A DNA stretch of 64,000 bases, taken from contig NZ_CP107852.1 of assembly GCF_036346875.1 (NCBI RefSeq), positions 2,294,001-2,358,000 on the forward strand. The letters are read 5' to 3'. The stretch comes from Nocardia sp. NBC_00508. Its GTDB lineage: Bacteria > Actinomycetota > Actinomycetes > Mycobacteriales > Mycobacteriaceae. The notes beneath the pieces were generated by a model. It was given only the letters and a program-made list of their open reading frames with translations. It ran no database searches and was not told the origin of the DNA. This document shows, piece by piece, positions 57,601-60,600 of the stretch (within the stretch, counting starts at the first letter, position 1; every line of letters begins with the position of its first letter). Position numbers and translations under genes: made by a program.

Positions 57601-60600
57601 GATCGGGCATCGGCGGAAGGCAGAATCGCACCGATCCCCGCGGAATATCAACCCAGCAGTGTCCTCGAAATCGCCAAACTACGGTCTCGCGACAGTGGGT
57701 CCGGATCGCAATGGACGGAGGACCTGCTGACCCGCTTCGAGAGGCTGGCGAAGAATCTGCTCGATGCGCGCTCGGCTCTGACGAGCGCGCATCGACCGAT
57801 TACCTATCTAGTCGGCAAACTCGGCCGCGGTATTGTCGAGCATATCGAGGAATTGGACCGCTGCATCGCTTCGGACACGCTGGCCGACGGTTCGCCCATG
57901 AACGACAAAGCACGTCGGAATATGGTAGCGCGAGTGCATGAGCTGAAGGAACTCATCGCATCGGAGGCAGGGGGATCACAACAGTTCCCGGCGCTGCGGT
58001 CACTCGAGAATTTCGAGAATAATTTTCAGCGATTGGTGCAGGTCGGTAAACTGCATGACGATCTGCGAACCATATGCTTTGCATGGGCGATACAGCAACA
58101 TCCGGTGTGGATCGATCGATTGAAAAGCCTACGACCCGAAGAACCCACGCTGGAGGACGTGGGCCTTGTCCGGGACTTTGTCGATCACACCACCAATCAA
58201 GAAGTATTTGCTCGCTACTTCTCGAGCCGCAAGAGTGCGAACAAATTCCGCCGGATGACAAGTGTCATGGCGCTGGAAGAAGCGATACTACGAACCCAGG
58301 GGGTCGGCGTCTCGAGCGATTCCACTCCACTGCAGTTTGTTCCGACACGGGGACAACTGCTCGAACTTTCCGGGAATATCGCCAGCGCCTGCTGGGCGGG
58401 CAGATACCCTTCGGTCGCCGAGGCCATGCCCAATATGACGGCCGTCATCATGGTCCGGAACCCGGACGACCCGGCCCGAACCGCGTTTGCCGGAGCCAGT
58501 CTTCTCCTCGAGACCAGTAGCGAAGCCGGCGAACCCCTCCTGCTGGTGCGCGGCCTCAATCCCATCGAGAACTATATCAACCACGTCTCCGTCGCCGATT
58601 TCTACCGAAAATTTATGGACTGGGCACAAGAAATTGCCACCGCCCGCGGATGTCGGCTCGCCATTGTCATCGATCACAAAGGTGGCGCCTCGACGAATCG
58701 TCCCGTGCTGTTCGATCACCTGACCGCAGAGCGCAAGAAACTGAAGCGGATCCGGATCGATTCGGAGAACACGACATTCAACGGCTACGACGTCGCCGAC
58801 GACACATACCTCGTCGAGCCACCCGAGCCCCCGAGCGCGAAGTCGGCGACGGCATCCATTCCTATTGGTGAGCAACCGCGGTCGACCGGCAATCGCACCG
58901 ACCCCGTCGCTATCGACCTCGGCGATGAAAGCTCCGAGGGTCGCGATTTCGTTGCCTCTGAGCACACCGATACCGCGGCGGATGCCTTGCCGAACACCGA
59001 CGCCTCGCCGCGCGACCGACTGGACGCGCCCTCACATCGGTCCGGCTCGGAGAGGCCGGGAGACCCGGAACAGTTCCGACGGCAGGTGAAACAGCTGGTA
59101 GCGCAGGGCAATACCGAACAGGCAGTCGCCATCCTCCGGGAATCCTTCGCACACAACGTGTTCCGCTGGATACAGGCGAACATGCGAGCGCCGCAGGCGG
59201 CTCGTGAAGTCTTCGACGAGGCGTGTGCCCACGCGATCCGGAGGATCGGCCAGATAGGGCAGCGGGAGGTTGGGGAATGGGTTGTCGTCAACGCCAGAAA
59301 TCTCATGGCCCAGCACCGTGAGATTGCCGAGATCTGGTACCGCATCCAGGATTTCGTTGCCCGCGGAGCGCGGTGGCGCGAATCGGATCCGCTGGCCGCG
59401 GTGCTCGCCGAGGCGGACACCGTGCAGGTGCGGCAACACATGCACGCGCTCACCCCCAACCAACAGCAGATGCTACGCCGATTCGCGTCGAGACCTTCGG
59501 ATCCCGGCGCGCGCTCCGTGCTGCCCGGCGACCCCGCCGCAGAGTCACTCGCTCTGTGGCATGCGGCCTGCGCGCTGGTCGCCGCGGTCGCGGATGCGGG
59601 CGGCGTGCAGGCGTCGCTCCCGGACGCACCCAGGCCGCAGCGTACGAAGTCCGGCAGCAGTCCCGCGCCGGCTGCCCCGCCCCAGACCGAACCGACAGAA
59701 ACTACGCCAGCGGCGAATTCTCGTGCGGAGTCGGCGGGAAGGACGGCCGCACCTGAAGGACCGCCCGATGCACCATCGGCCGCCGAATTGGTGGAGACGC
59801 TGGCCACCAGTTCGATCGCACCGAACCTGCCGCAGGTCGTTCGGGAGGCGCTGGCGAGTGACCGGCAGGCCTTGCAGGACTGCATCGAAAAACTCGCCCC
59901 GCCCCAGCGACAGATTCTGCATCTCCGTTTCGGGCTCGGAATGTCACCCGACCGGACCGCGGACACGTTGGATCGGACTCCCGCCGCCGTCCGTACGGCA
60001 CAGCATGCCACCTTCGCCCGTCTCGCCGCGCTGTTGGAGCGGCGCGCAGGCAATGAGGCCTTGGCGGTGGTCGAGGAAGCTCAGCGGGACGACCCCGACG
60101 CATTCAACCGCTGTCTCGCCGAACTCGGCGGAAAACGGGGTGCCGTCGTCAGGGACCGGCTGGTACTCGGGCATGCCAATCGTGAACTGGCCGAAGCACA
60201 CGGAAAGGACCATCGCAATACCTTTTACCGTGGCATCCAACGACTTTCGGCGCTGCTGCTCGGTGACGCCCAAGCGCGTCCCGGGGCAAAAGCCGATCGG
60301 GAACTGGTTCAGAAGACCACGCCGGAAGCACTCATACTCGCCCTCCCCGGACTCACCAACGCCACGCATCGACAGACGCTGATATTGCGGTTCGTCCGCC
60401 GCCTGCCACGCGCGGAAGCCGCAGAGGCGGCTGGCGTCGGCAGTCGTGCGTTCGAGATGCGAGAGCTCCGCGCCGTCCGTACCATCGCCGAACTACTGCG
60501 CACAACCACCGACGCACCGGCGACCACCGCGCCACCGACCGCGCCGCAACCACGCCCATTGGTGCTGTCCGATCGTGAGACCGAGATCCTCCGAATGCTC

